DNA of 64,000 nt, from positions 28,501-92,500 of the forward strand of contig JACEEZ010002651.1 in NCBI GenBank assembly GCA_016584305.1. Direction: 5' to 3'. Shown here piece after piece: positions 44,656-56,214 of this stretch. Position 1 is the stretch's first letter, and every line of letters starts with the position of its first letter. Origin of the DNA: Chionoecetes opilio. Taxonomy: Eukaryota; Arthropoda; Malacostraca; Decapoda; Majidae. Under the pieces are notes generated by a model, which made no database searches, had not been told where the DNA came from, and saw only the letters and a program-made list of their open reading frames with translations. Both the position numbers and the translations under genes were made by a program.

Positions 44656-46288
44656 GGTGGACCCTCCAACTGAGCAGCTTCACACCACTGGGTTACAGGC
44701 AGTGGATGCCGATCCTCCCATTGACGAAACCGCACCCTCTCTTGACGAAGTCAGAGAGGCTGTAGCAAAGTTGAGGGGTGGAAAGGCAGCTGGTGTTTGT
44801 AATATCGGTGCGGAGCTCCTCAAAGCTGGGGGTGAGGCCATGATCCGCGGGTTGCATGCTGTTCTGACTGCCGTGTGGCAATCAGGTACCATTCCTCCTG
44901 ACTGGAAAAGGGGCTGGTCGTCCCTATCTGGAAAGGGAAAGGGGACCGTCAGGACTGCAACAATTACCGCGGTATTACACTGCTCAGCGTACCAGGCAAG
45001 GTGCTTGCCCATCTATTGCTGACGCGGATTCGCAGTCATCTGGTGAAGCATCAGAGACCTCAGCAGTTTGGGTCCACGCCTAGTAAGTCAACAACGGACC
45101 GTATCCTAGTGCTTCGTGTCCTGGTGGAACGCCGACGTGAGTTTCGACAGGGGATGCTTGCAGCCTATGTTGATCTCAAGAAGGCGTTTGACTCAGTGCA
45201 TCGTGAGTCACTCTGGGATCTTCTGCGACTTCGAGGGATTCCTGCAAGGACTATTGGTTTGATAACTGGTCTGTATTCTGGGACTGAGAGTGCTGTGAAG
45301 TGTGGGGCAGGTGTATCCAGCTTCTTTCCTGTGAATACATGAGTAAGGCAAGGGTGCGTCCTTGCCCCATCAATTTTCAACGCTTGTATGGACTGGGTAT
45401 TGGACAAGGCTGTAAATCAAAGTGATTGTGGAGCATCCGTCGGCAACACCAAGATCACTGATCTTGTTATTGCCGATGATGCAGTAATCTTTGCTGAGTC
45501 GCTGGAGGTTCTGGTGATGGCTCTCGAGGCGCTGCACGGGGAGGCAAAGCCTTTGGGACTTGAGGTTTCCTGGCTTAAGGCCAAGGTCCAGGTGTTTGGA
45601 GACTTACTAGATGAAGCAGTTCAGTCTGTTCATGCGTGTGGCGAGGACATTGAGATCTTGGAAAGTTTTACATACCTTGGTAACGCAGTCCATAATGACA
45701 GCGGGTCACGTCAAGAAGTTTTACGGCGGATTGGTATAGCCCACGGTGTTATGGATTCGCTCAGCGGGAGTATTTGGCGTTGTCGGTACCTGTGCAGGAG
45801 GACAAAGATCCGGATCTTCAAGTCGCTTGTGATCCCTGTCTTACTCTATGGTTGTGAGACATGGACACTAAATAGTGAGTGGAAGAGACGAATCAATGCC
45901 TTTGGTAATAAGTGTCTTCGCAGAATCATGGGGTATCGCTGGGATGATTACGTGTCAAATCATCGATTGCACCGTGAGACTGAATCGAGGCCTATTACCT
46001 GCATAGTCCGTCAGCGCCAACTTCGGCTATATGAGCATGTGGCACGCTACCCTGAAACCGATCCTTCCCATCCGGTTGTATCTGTAAGAGACAATCCGGC
46101 GTGGAGGAGGCCAAGGGGGCGCCCACAAGGCTCGTGGCTGGGGCAAGTTGATGTTTCTTGTCGAGAGCTGCTTGGTATGGGAAAGGAACCTGCATGGGAA
46201 CTCGCGCGTGGTGACCACCGGGAGTGGCGTTGTAGGGTGGGCGAGGCGACGCGCCCCCCGGCGTATGCCCCTAATGATTGATTGATTA
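44656..46288 (+). mobile_element. RTE-E, young LINE copy inserted in LINE K
   Basis: TCCTTTAGT at 44647-44655 and again at 46289-46297 is a 9-bp target duplication within LINE K. The element is 5'-truncated at the VDPPTEQLHTTG codons and ends ...PPAYAPND-stop in a TGATTGATTGATTA tail. Only two lesions are obvious: a lost G near 44912 (frameshift) and a nonsense TGA at 45340-45342 where sister copies have GGA. Motif A is VDLKKAFDSVHRES and motif C reads IADDAVIFAES with the aspartates kept. C-terminal LLYGCETWTLNSEWKRRI is present. It belongs to the FGDLLDEAVQ subfamily with RTE-B and RTE-G. Confidence 0.92.
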
Positions 46289-47270
46289 TCCTTTAGTACT
46301 GCCAAATGGTATTCGGCAGGGGGGGGATTTTATTCCCCTACCTGTACAATGTGTACACGGATGATCTCAGTGCCAACCTTCGTGATACAGGTATCGGCTG
46401 CCACATACATGATGGGTGCATCAACTCACTAAGCTATGCTGATGATATGGTACTGCTTGCACCCACTGCGGATGCGTTGCAGGACCTTATCAATGTGTGT
46501 CAGGTGTATGCTGCCAAGCATGACATTGTCTACAATACCACTATGACAGAGTGCATGGTAGTATCACCGGCACGCGCTTAGGTGAATTACCTGAAAACAG
46601 CATGGCTCGGTGGGTCTGCCCTCACTTTTGTGGATAGATTCGCATACTTAGGCCATGTTATATATATCCCACGACATGACTGATGATGATGATATCATCA
46701 AGCAGACCACCAAGCTTCTTGTTGTGGGAAATACTCTACAGAGGAAATTCTCCTACTGTAGCAGAGAGGTGAAGATGGAGTTATTCAGGAGTCACTGCTA
46801 CTCTATATACTGCAACTCGCTGTGGTCGCGGTACAAGGTGGCCACTATGAACCGCCTTAAGGTCTGTCACAATGGCATCCTTAAGAGGCTTTTGGGGCTG
46901 CCCAGGTGGTGCAGCTCGTCCCTGGCTTTCGCTATGAACGGGGTGAACAATCTGGATGTGATCCGTCGACACTCCGTGTTCAGTTTAAGGAGTAGGGTGG
47001 AGCTCTCTACGAACTCTATCATCACCTCTGTCAGGCAGAGCTCGGCCTATGTATGTGCACCTATACAACAGCGGTGGCTGGGTCTGCTGTTTGTGCAGAA
47101 TGTGGGGTAGCACAGGTGTCCATGTATGCTTTTCGATGTACTTTGATACTATGTCCCCTAATGTGCCTGTACTTTGTTCCAGTTTTTTGTTTTTGCTCTA
47201 GTACTTAAGTTTACTCTTTGGCCTGTTCTTATCGCTTTGTTTTTTGTATGTATGCCTTCGGTCGCGAGTA

Positions 47271-47272
47271 AA

Positions 47273-47310
<38 letters not shown>
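47271..47310. repeat. (TTA)n tail of LINE K
   Basis: A run of ATT/TTA repeats at the 3' end of LINE K, probably its microsatellite-like tail. Confidence 0.9.
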
Positions 47311-47312
<2 letters not shown>

Positions 47313-47319
47313 GATAGTC

Positions 47320-47423
47320 CATAGACCACTATATCTCGTTGTCGGGCGGGCCGCGGGCCGCTATGCAGCCTGGCAATTTCAAAACATTGTCGCGTGAACA
47401 GTCCAGAGATATAGTGGTCTATG
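47320..47423. mobile_element. Short CATAGACCACT-ended MITE
   Basis: The inverted ends CATAGACCACTATATCTC and GAGATATAGTGGTCTATG bound 104 bp with CCGCGGGCC and AAAACATTGTCGCGTGAAC. It lies 66 bp upstream of exon 5. Confidence 0.8.
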
Positions 47424-47489
47424 GTATAGTGTAACTTGCTTCATGATTATGATAGCAAAGTAAAAAATTTCATATATTGCACCACACAG

Positions 47490-47620
47490 CTAGTTCGAGC
47501 GCTGCAGGAACTGAAGTATGTGTGGGTCGTGGGTGAAGAGCTACGAGAAGGAGCTGAATTAGCAGGACGACGGGAAACCTTCAGGAAGTACACTGCCAAC
47601 TTACAACTGGTAGCTGATTG
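47490..47620 (+). CDS. Axonemal dynein heavy chain, exon 5 of 6 in window
   Basis: The exon starts on a whole codon after GCACCACACAG, continuing the VNFSTE of exon 4, and ends after TG of a tryptophan codon before GTGCGT. The product reads LVRALQELKYVWVVGEELRE, then RRETFRKYTANLQLVAD. This matches the family's L....RE.KYL.........P....I........R.Y..NL.LIV.WYN stretch. The pyrimidine tract before the acceptor is weak. A LINE tail and a MITE end within 180 and 66 bp upstream respectively. Confidence 0.88.
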
Positions 47621-48129
47621 GTGCGTACTGTATTTGGTTGTTTTCTAATCTTTAAGGGTCTTATACCTCAGATGGAAAATATTATTTCATAGAGTTGCAT
47701 TCCCATAAACACCATCAGACAAAGAAGTTTATGAAACAAAACAGAGCCCATGGGAAATAAGGGAGAAGGGATTCAGTTCCATGGTCCACTTGATGTCCAC
47801 ACAAAATAAGCAAAAGAACAGTAGAAATGTAGAATTTTTTGTTAATTTTAAAATTGTTCATTGCCTACCACACAAATGTGGTACACAAAACAGCAAATGA
47901 GATAAGGAAATAAAAATATATAACAATTATGAAATGTTTCCTGTACTTGAGACACTAAACGATAGAAGATTTTCAAGCATCATAGGATAGGTTAGTGAAG
48001 TTTATTTCTTAATATGAACAGTATTTTTGATGATACAGATTATCTAAGTTCAGAAATATTGGTGTCCAATAAAACCCGCCATATTTTGAAACAACCAACT
48101 CATCCTCTGCTACAGACACCACCCCTCAG
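47621..48129. other. Intronic sequence, nothing recognised
   Basis: AT-rich sequence between exon 5 and the LINE at 48130. Confidence 0.4.
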
Positions 48130-49970
48130 AGCCCTTATTAAAATGTCATCACTACTATAACAGCAACACACTCAATGGTCTGTTGGAGTTTGGGGCAGCG
48201 GGGCTGTAGTAGTTCTGCGGGGGTAGGACAATGACCCTTGTAGTAACCTGGGCCAGCCGTAGGGGCTGCCGGATTGTTTGTAGGTGAAGCACCCGCAGTT
48301 GATGCACCTTGTACATACATCATGGTGAGGCCCGCTACCTCTCGGCAGTGCTAAAGGCTGTGGAGTCGTGGTTCCTGCCCGGCACCGCTGTCTCTGATAA
48401 GCCTCACCGCGCGACCCTGTACCTTGTCAAGGAGAGCAAGGTGCTTGTTGGCCGCGCCGCCCCACCCAAGATACGCGTACTCCATGGAAGAGCGAACCTG
48501 CACCTTGTAGAGGATTTCCAACCCCTTGCTGTCAAGGAGCCATGATATCCTCTTCAGGGATGCCAGGTTCCCGGAAGCCTCTCTGGCGAGCCGCTCGATG
48601 TGGAATCTGAAGGTCAGCCTGCAGTCGTAGATGACCCCCAACACCTCCAACTCGTCCTGGGGCACCAGCGTCTACCCATTGCAGATATGGCGCAGGGCTT
48701 CACTCGACCTGGAGACATTGGGCAGCTGTGTTTTGTGAGGGGCGAATTTTACTTGCCACTTGTTGCCCCAGGCCACGATGTGGCTCAGCGTCGTGTTCAT
48801 CTGAATAGCAGTGGCAGTCTCCTCCCCTGGGCCGTAGCTCTGCGTCAGATCATCGGCATACGCCCTCAAGCTGGGGATTAAATTCAAGTGGTCATTAATA
48901 TAAACATTCCAGAGCAGGGGGCCGAGGCAGCTTCCCTGAGTTGCCCTGCTCCGATTAGCTGCAACTCAGACTCCTGCCCATTAATGACCTCATTTAGCTG
49001 CTTCTCTCTCAGGTAGTTGCTGAAGAGTTGAAGGAGCGGAACATCCACACCTGAAGCGCGTAGCTTTGAGATGAGGGCTGCGTGCCACACACGGTCGAAA
49101 GCCCCCTCAATGTCGAGAGCCACGACAGCAGTGGCTCTCCCTTGTTCCAGGGTTGCGCTCCACCCCGAGGATAACAGCAGTTGCAGGTCTGCAGTTGATC
49201 TGCCCGGCCTGAACCCAAACTGCTTAGTGTTAAGCAGGTGGTGCCTCTCAAGGTACTCAGTGACTTTCGAAGCCACCATAGTCTCCAAAACCTTACTGAG
49301 CACCGGCAGCAGGGACACGGGACGGTGGTTTTTGGCCTCAGTCTTTGCATTTTTCTTATGCACCGGTACCACTCTACCAATCTTCCATGCTTTTGACCAC
49401 CTGCTGGTTCGTAGGCAGTGGTTGAATAGTGTGGCGAATGGACTCGGCAGCTCCTCGGCACACTAGCGGAGCAGACGGGTGTTGACGTTATCTGGTCCCA
49501 TCGCTTTCTGCATGTCCAGATTCAAAAGCATCGCTTTCACTTCCGCCTCACTCGTCACCACTCTCACTAATCTATCACTGACTATTTCTGGCAGCGTGGG
49601 ATGCGTTCTCCCAGGGTTAGGAACGCACATTTTTTCCGTGAAGTGCATGGCCAGGAGATTCGCCTTATCACGGGCAGTCTGAGCCACAATGCCGTCCCCG
49701 CGGATGAGGGGAGGGACAGTGTTTCCCCGCGACTCACTTTGTTGCTCCTTGGAAAGGCTCCACCAACGCTTAGACCCGACCTGACCGCTCCTCAGTTGAC
49801 CTCTGAGGTTCACTCTCCACTGCTCAGTGGCCCATTCCTGGGTGGTCCTCATGAGCTTGGCCGCCTCTCTGTGCCTATGTACCGGACCGTTGGGTGCCTC
49901 TTGAAGGCATGCCAGGCGCGGTATTTGGCGTCAGAGGCAGCGAGGCACTCTGGTCCAAACCAATGCTGAT
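48130..49970 (-). mobile_element. Jockey/CR1-like LINE, broken RT
   Basis: Minus-strand frames in order show WFGPECLAASDAKYRAWHAF, EVKAMLLNLDMQKAMGPDNV, HRPVSLLPVLSKVLETMVAS, FGFRPGRSTADLQLLLSSGW, VVALDIEGAFDRVWHAALIS (motif A), LRAYADDLTQSYG (motif C), LEVLGVIYDCRLTFRFHIER, and SMEYAYLGWGGAANKHLALL with a terminal TTR region. Separate stops and shifts occur near 48670, 48885 (within motif B) and 49465. It is a third LINE lineage, distinct from RTE, J and K. The left end is truncated. Confidence 0.85.
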
Positions 49971-52447
49971 CTGGGCCCGTATTTATAATAGCTTATGGGT
50001 TTCCCATAAGCAGACAAAATGGCGAAGTTGCCATAAGTCACCGAAAAATTCCATAAGTGCTCTTTTTTTCCCATAAAGTTGCCCAAACGCTGGGGGTGTC
50101 CGGAGGTCCCATAGGATCCTTATGTTACAAAAACCGTCAACATGCAGCAAAACAACTCTTCCGCCAGCGCCAACTCAGGGGTTTTTTCGTGCCAAAAGAG
50201 ACGTTCTCGGCTAATTAAATGAAAAATTTGTCAAGGTTGGGCTGAACCTGAGGGAATATGATGTCACTCTCGTAAATGCATTCCTCCAATTAAAAAAAAA
50301 AAAGAACCTACATACACGGGAAAAAAAATTTAATAACTTATGTTTTGTTTCCTCCCCACGAAATTTGCAGGGGGCACAGCAGTGCAGCGTGCATGATGAC
50401 CAGGGGCAGCTGGGTGGAAGGGAAATGCTTGCTAAAGGCCCCGTCCAGGGAATTCTCGTGTACCCAAATTCATGCAGACAAAATGAAAATTCTCCCCCGG
50501 GAAAATTTTTTTACGACAGTTCCATTCTAAATAGATGAAAAGGATAAAAAAAGGGGTTTTCTGTTTTTGAAAACATTTTCGAAGGCATTATTATTTTCTA
50601 TTTAGTATTGATGTTTATTAAATTTAGCTTTTGTTTTTGGGCAAAAATAAAAGGTAAAGTTTTGTTTTACCTACGCAGCATATTCCTTCTGGGGGCATCT
50701 TTTCAGTTTCACACGTAGTGAGGACTACTTCCGGAAAAACAAAAATGAAATACTTGGAAACGGGTTTAAATTTTTTTACACTAAGACCGAATAATACAAA
50801 ATTAAGGGGGCTTTCTGGTTACCTTAATGGTTCTAAAAACCCCTTCCAATGATTTTCTGTCGCAAATATTATTTTTTGGGAGATATAAAAATTTTTTTTA
50901 GAAAAGAAAAGCGTTAAAGTAAAAAAATTTAGCATAAAATTAATTAAAACCCCACCTTTAGTTTTCACAACCTAATCCCCTTTAATTCACTAACCAAACC
51001 CTAACTCCCTTTTTAATTTTCAAACTAAACCCCAAATCCTCATTGGAAAGTGCCCGGAAGGGACAAAAAGCGGGGCGATGCAGGTCAAAAGGGGAAGAAG
51101 AGTGGACGCACTAAACCTTTTTCTTTTCCTCCCTAAAAATAACAGGGATTTTTGTAATGTTTGCCCATACTCCCCCCTCCCCCCAAAAAAAAGTTTTTGG
51201 GACCTTGGGGGGTAGCGGGTTATTTTTGGGTGGGGTAAAAAAATTGCGTTGCAAACCCCATCCACATATTATTTAGTTTGGTTTGGCGTAAAAATTCCTA
51301 GATCTAGGGAAAATTGATGAATTTCTTCGTCAAGAAAAATGTGGACTGCTGAGATCCCCACAAACAGAATGACCGGATCGATCCACCCACCCCCCCCCCC
51401 ACCCCCCCATTAAGAAATAAAATAAAAAAAAAATTTGGTTACCGGGGGGTGTCGAGGGGCCCCATTAGGTTAGGGGTTTGATTATCGGGGATTTCGCTAG
51501 TTAATGGTTTTTGGGGGATTTCGCTGTTTTGGATAGTTATCGGGGTCAAGGGGGGCAAGCCCCTCGCTAGGAGGTTTGGTTTAATTTGCTTAGGGTTGTT
51601 AATAAAGGGGGGCCTTGTAATCTCGGGGCTTGAAGGTTAGGTAAATTTCCCATATCTGGGAAAATTCCCAGTTAGGGAATTTTTTACTCCAAACCCAATC
51701 AAAAAAAACGTTTTTTCACGCATTATTTAGTCCCCCCCCTCAACCCCGCATTCCCCAGTCCCCAAACTTGTTTGGGGGGAAGGGGAAAAGGTATGGGCAA
51801 ACGCTAGAAATTTTCCCCAAAAAACAAAATTTCCAAATGTAATGGGGGAAGGGGGGACGGAAGGATCCCCACAAGTTAAAAAATGTAGTAAAAAGGGGGA
51901 AAAAAAACTAGCCAGGGGGAAGTGATGATCAGGGGAGGTACGGCGTTACTACTACAGATACGGCGTATATCTACCTAGCTTATGTAACTGCCGTATCTCT
52001 GGTCATCACTCCCCCCCCTGGTTTTTTCCCCTTTCCCCCTTTTTACTACGTGGTTTACCTGTTGTTTTCCTTCCGTCACCCTCTACCATTACTTTGGAGA
52101 TAAACATATTTTTAAGGGAAGAGAACAATGTTTTTCATCGTTCCCCGCGTAAACTTTTTACGGGATCTTATTTACACTTATATGAATTTTAAACCTTTAA
52201 TATTGCTTTATTTTTTTGCGTAAAGGCCACATAATTTTCTGTCATATTTTTCTGATTTTTAAACGTTATTTTTGATCTAAAAGACATTTTGGGGTAATGA
52301 AATGCTACTTTAAAAGCGAAGTTGTGTCACAGGAAAAGCTAAAACCCCTAGCTATGTCGGAAATTTGCTCCATAACTAGAGTCTTAGGGCACTTTATGTT
52401 ATTTGAACCCTTTTGGGGATCCCCTAGCCCTTATTATAAATACCGGG
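49971..52447. mobile_element. Tentative inverted-end element in low-quality sequence
   Basis: GGGCCCGTATTTATAATAGC at the left and TTATTATAAATACCGGGCCC at the right are inverted copies of about 18 bp. The interior has no usable frame and is full of homopolymer-length oddities. A hairpin has arms at about 51886-51935 and 51990-52053 (GTAGTAAAAAGGGGGAAAAA with its complement). The termini suggest a DNA transposon of about 2.5 kb, but I find no clear target duplication and do not trust the base calls. Confidence 0.35.
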
Positions 52448-52940
52448 CCCGAGCCTTGGTTTTTTGGACTGAGTTCAATCAATCAATCATTGGAGGGTAC
52501 CCCGGGGGGCGCGTCACCTCGCCCACCCTCCCAAAGCCACTCCCGGGGTTCACCACGCGCGGTTCCCATGCACTCCTTTCCCATACCAAGCACTCTCGAC
52601 AAGAAAAATCAAATTGCCCCCGGGCCACGAGCCTTTGGGCGCCCTTTGGCCTCATCCACGCCCGGGTTGTCTCTTACAGATACAACCCGATGGGGAAGGA
52701 TCGTTTTAGGGTAGCGTGCCACATGCCCATATAGCCGAATTGCGCTGACGGGCTATGCAGGTAATAGGCCCGATTCATCTCACGGGGGCAATCGCTGATT
52801 TGACACGTAATCATCCCCGTGTACCCCCTATTCTGCAAGACCTTATTACCCCAAAAGGGATTGATTGTCCTTTAAGCACTATTTTTGTGTCCTGTCCCCC
52901 AACCATAAAGTAAGACAGGGATCACAAGCGACTTTTAAGA
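50000..52940. other. Probable low-accuracy consensus stretch
   Basis: The 3' 450 bp of RTE-G (52490-52940) differ from RTE-B and RTE-E by many one-base gains and losses in G, C and A runs. The next 2.3 kb of the same copy match its sisters almost without indels. The switch is abrupt near 52940. The preceding 2.5 kb shows the same excess of stretched homopolymers. This looks like assembly or polishing error rather than biology. Confidence 0.55.
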
Positions 52941-55360
52941 TCCGGATCTTTGTCCTCCTGCACAGGTACCGACAACGCCAAATACTCCCACTGAGCGAGT
53001 CCATGACACCGTGGGCTATGCTAATCCGCCGTAAGACTTCTTGACGTGACCCGCCGTCATTATGGACTGCGCTACCAAGGTATGTAAAACTTTCCAAGAT
53101 CTCAATGTCCTCGCCACACGCATGAACAGACTGAACTGCTTCATCTAGTAAGTCTCCAAACACCTGGACCTTGGTCTTGAGCCAGGAGACCTCAAGTCCC
53201 AAAGGCTTAGCCTCCTCGTGCAGCGCCTCGAGAGCCATCACCAGGACCTCCAGCGACTCAGCAAAGATTACTGCATCATCGGCAAAAACAAGATCAGTGA
53301 TCTTGGTGTTGCCGACGGATACTCCACAATCACTTTGATCTACAACCTTGTCCAATACCCAGTCCATACAAGCGTTGAAAAGTGATGGGGCAAGGACGCA
53401 CCCTTGCCTCATTCCTGTATTCACAGGAAAGAAGCTGGATACACCTGCCCCACACTTCACAGCGCTCTCAGTCCCAGAAGACAGACCAGTTATCAAACCA
53501 ATAGTCCTTGCAGGAATCCCTCGAAGTCGCAGAAGATCCCAGAGTGACTCACGATGCACTGAGTCAAACGCCTCCTTGAGATCAACATAGGCTGCAAGCA
53601 TCCCCTGTCGAAACTCACGTTGGCGTTCAACCAGGACACGAAGCGCTAGGATACGGTCCGTTGTTGACTTACCAGGCGTGAACCCAGACTGCTGAGGTCT
53701 CTGATGCTTCACCAGATGACTGCAAATTCGTGTCAGCAATAGATGGGCAAGCACCTTGCCTGGTACGCTGAGCAGTGTAATACCGCGGTAATTGTTGCAG
53801 TTCTGACGGTCCCCTTTCCATTTCCAGATAGGGACGACCAGCCCCCTTTTCCAGTCAGGAGGAATGGTACCTGATTGCCACACTGCAGTCAGAACAGCAT
53901 GCAACCCGCAGATCATGGCCTCACCCCCAGCTTTGAGGAGCTCCGCACTGATATTACAAACACCAGCTGCCTTTCCACCCCTCAACTTTGCTACAGCCTC
54001 TCTGACTTCGTCAAGAGAGGGTGCGGTTTCGTCAATGGGAGGATCGGTATCCACTGCCTGTAACCCAGTGGTGTGAAGTTGCTCAGTTGGAGGGTCCACC
54101 GTGAACAACTGCCCAAAGTACTCAGCCCAACGAGCCATCTGCCCATCCATGTCCGACACGAGGCGCCCATCTGCTGTTCGAATAGCACTCGCCCGAGAAG
54201 GAGACTTGGAACGGAGCTTCTTCAGGGCTCGGTAGGCGGGTCGGAGGTCATTAGCGTTCAAATGACCCTCGACATCCTCAGCGAGACTCCTGACATACCT
54301 CTCCTTGTCTGTCCCCAGGAGGGTTCTAGTCCGGCGTAACATAGCCCTGTGCTGGTCCTGGTTCCCAGCCAGCCTGGCAGCGCGACTCTCCTCGATTTTC
54401 TCCAGCGTCTCCGTCGAGACAAAACCACGCCTTGACCTCGGGCGCTCCCCAATACACTCCTTGGCAGCCTGTAGAGTTTCACGTTTGAAGGTATCCCACA
54501 GTTCTACAGGGTCCCCGAGAGCACCGAGCACATCAAACCGATTTGGGACTGCCACCGCATACTCATGGGCACATGTCAAGTCCTTCAGTTTCTCAAGATG
54601 AAACACAGTATGGTTACCTCTTGAGATTCTTCTGGACTTGACATGAAGCTTAAGTGTAGCAACAACAAATCTGTGATCTGTTCCAAAGAACTCAGCACTC
54701 CGGTATACCCTGCAGTTCTGGAAGATCCTCCAACGAGTACTAACAAGGATGTGGTCGATCTCCTTAGCTACCCCTCCGGCATTACTATACCATGTCCAGT
54801 GGTACAGCTCTGGTCTCTGATACCAAGAACCTGCAATTCTCAACCTTCTGGACCTTGCAAAGTTCAGAAGCAGAGAGCTGTTGGTGTTTCTGGTACCGGA
54901 GCCATGGGGACCAACACATAACTCGTAGCCATCTCTCACAGTGCCAGTAGTAGCATTGAAGTCGCCCAAGACAATGAGTGTGTCCCGAGGAGGACACTGG
55001 TCTAATACAGAGTCGAGTTTGGCGTAGAACATCTCCTTCTCTTCAGTTTTACGCATCTCGGTAGGAGCGTACACTGCAACAAGAGACATGAAACCCAGAG
55101 TGTGTTTCATCCTCACCCGCATTATACGCTCATCAACCGGAGTAACCTCAACAACTGACGGCTGCAGTTTACTGGAGATACCTATAGCTACTCCCCGTTC
55201 ACGGTGACTATTGCTCATGCCGGACCAGTAGTAGGTGTAAGCCCCACTGCACCCAACAGTGGGGGTGAGTTCGGCACCCAGCAAACCTGTAGGGCCTGGA
55301 GCAGCTCGGTGAGCCGCCCCACCTGCTGGTCAGTGTCACCGCGCAACACGTCCCCCCAGT
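52475..55360 (-). mobile_element. RTE-G, most complete LINE copy (endonuclease plus RT)
   Basis: An open minus-strand frame from 55284 to 52879 (801 codons) carries APE-type endonuclease motifs SLVAVYAPTE (about residue 68), VLGDFNATTG (105), GGVAKEIDHILVSTRW (175) and FGTDHRFVVATLKLH (210). A linker follows, then RT motifs PPDWKRGLVVPIWKWKGDRQ, NNYRGITLLSVPGKVLAHLL, AAYVDLKEAFDSVHRES (A), GMRQGCVLAPSLFN (B) and FADDAVIFAES (C, about 666). The start of the endonuclease is missing. The C-terminus continues to about 52490 only with shifts, in low-quality sequence, and ends in an ATCAATCAATCAT tail. A short 3' UTR and tandem-repeat tail are RTE hallmarks. Antisense to the dynein gene. Confidence 0.92.
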
Positions 55361-55364
55361 CCGT

Positions 55365-56210
55365 CTCTTTTATATCTCTTTTAGCTTTTTCCAATTTCCA
55401 TCACATGACACTTATTCACATTAAATTCCATTTCCCATCTTTTGCTTCTTTCGTAGATCTTGTTCAGGACATTTTACAGGTTTTCACAATATTTATAGTT
55501 TTGTATTCTCTTTATAGTTTTGCATCATCCGCAAGCAAACTAATATAATTTTATATTTCATCAGTCATGTCATTGACATAAGTCATGAACATTATTGGTG
55601 CCAACATTGATCCTTGTGGTACCCCACTAAATTGCTTTCTCCATTCAGAATTTTCATTCATTACTATTGTTCTCATTTCTCTTCCTATCAGATAACTTTC
55701 CATCGATGTTTTGATTATCCCTTTGATTCCTCCTATATTTCCAATTTCCAAAGTAGCCTCTCGTGTGGTACCTTAACAAATGCCTTTTTCTAGATATACA
55801 CAGTCTGCCCATCCATCTCTTTTTGTGTTGTATCAATTACTCTTGAGTAAAAGCTTATTAAGTTGGTCATACATGATCCCTAAAATCCCTCTTTTCCTAA
55901 AACCATACTGCCGTTCTGTTATTATACATTCATTTTCTAAGTATTCCGTCCATTGCGTCTTTATTATTTTCTCACAAATTTTGCATACTGTGCTAGTCAA
56001 TGACACTGGTCTATAATTTAATGGTTCATTCTTCTTTCCATTTTCATATATTGGCACTATTTCTGCTCTCTTCCACTCCTTTGGCACTTTTCCCGTTGTT
56101 AATGAGCACTTTAATATATCATATACTGGTTTGACCAACTGCTTTCTACACTCTTTTAAAACATAACCCGACACTCGGTCTGGTCCTATTGCCTACACAT
56201 ACATGCTATT
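55365..56210 (-). mobile_element. CR1/L2-like LINE fragment L
   Basis: Minus-strand frames show VSGYVLKECRKQLVKPVYDI, KVPKEWKRAEIVPIYENGKK, PLNYRPVSLTSTVCKICEKI, then IGREMRTIVMNENSEWRKQF, SGVPQGSMLAPIMFMTYVND (motif B), a damaged ADD region (LADDAKLY) and MEFNVNKCHVMEIGKS. Several stops and shifts break it. RTE-G's 5' side lies against it. Confidence 0.8.
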
Positions 56211-56214
56211 TTGG

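Larger units (their letters stand above)
44411..47310 (+). mobile_element. LINE K (CR1/L2-like), split by RTE-E
   Basis: The left piece (44411-44655) reads GTEMCVWTLKNIIHYYTSRN, then VYLCFLDARKAFDRVNYWKL (motif A). The right piece (46289-47310) reads FPYLYNVYTDDLSANLRDTG, then SLSYADDMVLLAPTADALQD (motif C, YADD), a later TKLLVVGNTLQRKFSYCSRE and RLKVCHNGILKRLLGLPRW, and a (TTA)n 3' tail at 47271-47310. One extra A near 46303 and stops near 46579 break the frame. Clade assignment is tentative. It ends about 180 bp before dynein exon 5. Confidence 0.82.

Noticed and set aside
51886..52053. Hairpin with GTAGTAAAAAGGGGG arms as a functional structure
   Set aside because: It lies in the stretch with doubtful base calls, and its symmetry may partly reflect an assembly fold-back.
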